DNA of 64,000 nucleotides from Micromonospora echinospora (GTDB taxonomy: Bacteria > Actinomycetota > Actinomycetes > Mycobacteriales > Micromonosporaceae), in contig NZ_JACHJC010000001.1 in assembly GCF_014203425.1 (NCBI RefSeq), forward strand, positions 6,341,501-6,405,500, read 5' to 3'. Of the stretch, positions 63,388 through 64,000 are shown piece after piece. A program made the position numbers and the translations under genes. The stretch's first letter is position 1. Each line of letters starts with the position of its first letter. Under the pieces are notes generated by a model. That model saw nothing but the letters and a program-made list of their open reading frames with translations, had not been told where the DNA came from and searched no databases.

Positions 63388-64000
63388 GTGAGCGCCGAAT
63401 CGGCTGAACCGGACGACGGCGGGGGCCTCACCCCGCCGTCGCCGTGTTGCGCGCCCAAACGCCCGCCCGCTCCCGGCACCGGCGCGCCCTCGGGTGCGAG
63501 CGCCGTCCGCTCGGGGGGTACGGACGGCCTCATCGCGCTGCCCGGCGGCGCCTTCCTCATGGGCACCGACGATCCGGAGGGCTTCCCGGATGACCTGGAG
63601 GGGCCGGTCCGCCCGGTGACGGTGGCCCCGTTCGAGATCGCCGCGACACCCGTGACGAACCGGCAGTTCGCCCGCTTCGTCGAGTCGGCCGGCTACCGCA
63701 CCGACGCGGAACGGTACGGCTGGTCCTTCGTCTTCCACCTGCTGCTGGCGCCGTCCGCACGCCCGTACGTGCTCGACGCCACAGTGCCGGGGGCGCCCTG
63801 GTGGCTGGCGGTCGAGGGCGCGCACTGGGCGGCCCCGGACGGGCCCGGCTCGGACCTGTCGGGACGCGAGCAGCATCCGGTCGTCCATGTCTCCCACCGG
63901 GACGCCGAGGCGTACTGCGCGTGGTCCGGGACGCGGCTGCCGGCCGAGGCCGAGTGGGAGTACGCGGCACGCGGCGGGCTGTCCCAGGCGCGCTTCGCCT
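63388..64000 (+). CDS. Formylglycine-generating enzyme (3' end missing)
   Basis: The frame opens at GTG 63388 and runs off the window, so at least about 204 residues. A Pro/Gly/Ala-rich leader with CCAP (20-23) resembles bacterial FGE N-termini. Then [71 protein letters not shown] and [10 protein letters not shown] match FGE/SUMF1 proteins. It converts the sulfatase cysteine in CxPxR to formylglycine, using copper and oxygen. The catalytic cysteine pair lies beyond the edge and cannot be checked. It pairs with the sulfatase at 51162. Confidence 0.88.
   Translation, partial: MSAESAEPDDGGGLTPPSPCCAPKRPPAPGTGAPSGASAVRSGGTDGLIALPGGAFLMGTDDPEGFPDDLEGPVRPVTVAPFEIAATPVTNRQFARFVESAGYRTDAERYGWSFVFHLLLAPSARPYVLDATVPGAPWWLAVEGAHWAAPDGPGSDLSGREQHPVVHVSHRDAEAYCAWSGTRLPAEAEWEYAARGGLSQARFA

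Overview
The window is high-GC (about 70 percent or more), densely coded actinobacterial DNA, most likely from Micromonospora or another Micromonosporaceae. Support comes from GTG/TTG starts and 4-bp start/stop overlaps, a four-gene conservon (histidine kinase, roadblock, DUF742, GTPase), a class F sortase, the large NAD-glutamate dehydrogenase, and two copies of an intergenic element built on a GGAAGGGGCCC-type palindrome that I associate with Micromonospora. No rRNA, tRNA, CRISPR array, insertion sequence or phage gene was recognised. The first gene enters from the left edge and the last leaves at the right edge.

Layout. 1-8.1 kb is sugar metabolism: a GH13 alpha-glucosidase, an MFS transporter, a DUF5925/AAA ATPase, xylB and xylA, and a divergent ROK regulator. 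8.2-12.7 kb is a signalling island: a SpoIIE-type phosphatase whose end overlaps the start of a cobalamin-binding protein carrying the Wx9EH motif of B12 photoreceptors, then a MarR regulator and a second SpoIIE-like phosphatase with one altered metal ligand. 12.7-17.4 kb carries an exopolysaccharide-initiating sugar transferase, a solute-binding/VWA fusion and a lactonase-type beta-propeller. 17.4-21.2 kb is the conservon. 21.5-25.8 kb has two proteins sharing a small unrecognised domain, then a sodium:solute symporter with two small partners. 25.9-30.8 kb is cell surface and secretion: a CBM2-GH6 cellulase behind a CebR-type operator, a repeat-rich secreted protein and its class F sortase. 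30.8-40.3 kb is mostly housekeeping: glutamate dehydrogenase, a lipoprotein penicillin-binding protein, an arginase-family protein and a CXXC-less thioredoxin/TPR protein.

40.5-51.1 kb looks like a branched-chain or beta-amino acid catabolic region. It has an isobutyryl-CoA-type mutase, a small ACT-like protein, a PucR regulator, and a divergent run encoding methylmalonate-semialdehyde dehydrogenase, a class III aminotransferase and E1alpha/E1beta/E2 of a 2-oxoacid dehydrogenase. Together these fit valine (and beta-alanine or 3-aminoisobutyrate) breakdown through isobutyryl-CoA and methylmalonate semialdehyde.

51.1-64.0 kb is the most unusual part. Nine tightly packed minus-strand genes (MocR regulator, M20 hydrolase, aldehyde dehydrogenase, four oligopeptide-type ABC transporter subunits without a binding protein, SDR dehydrogenase, leaderless arylsulfatase) face a divergent pair: an isopropylmalate-dehydrogenase-like enzyme and a formylglycine-generating enzyme that would activate the sulfatase. 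I read this as a self-contained system to import an organosulfate, remove sulfate in the cytoplasm and oxidise the product. The substrate is unknown.
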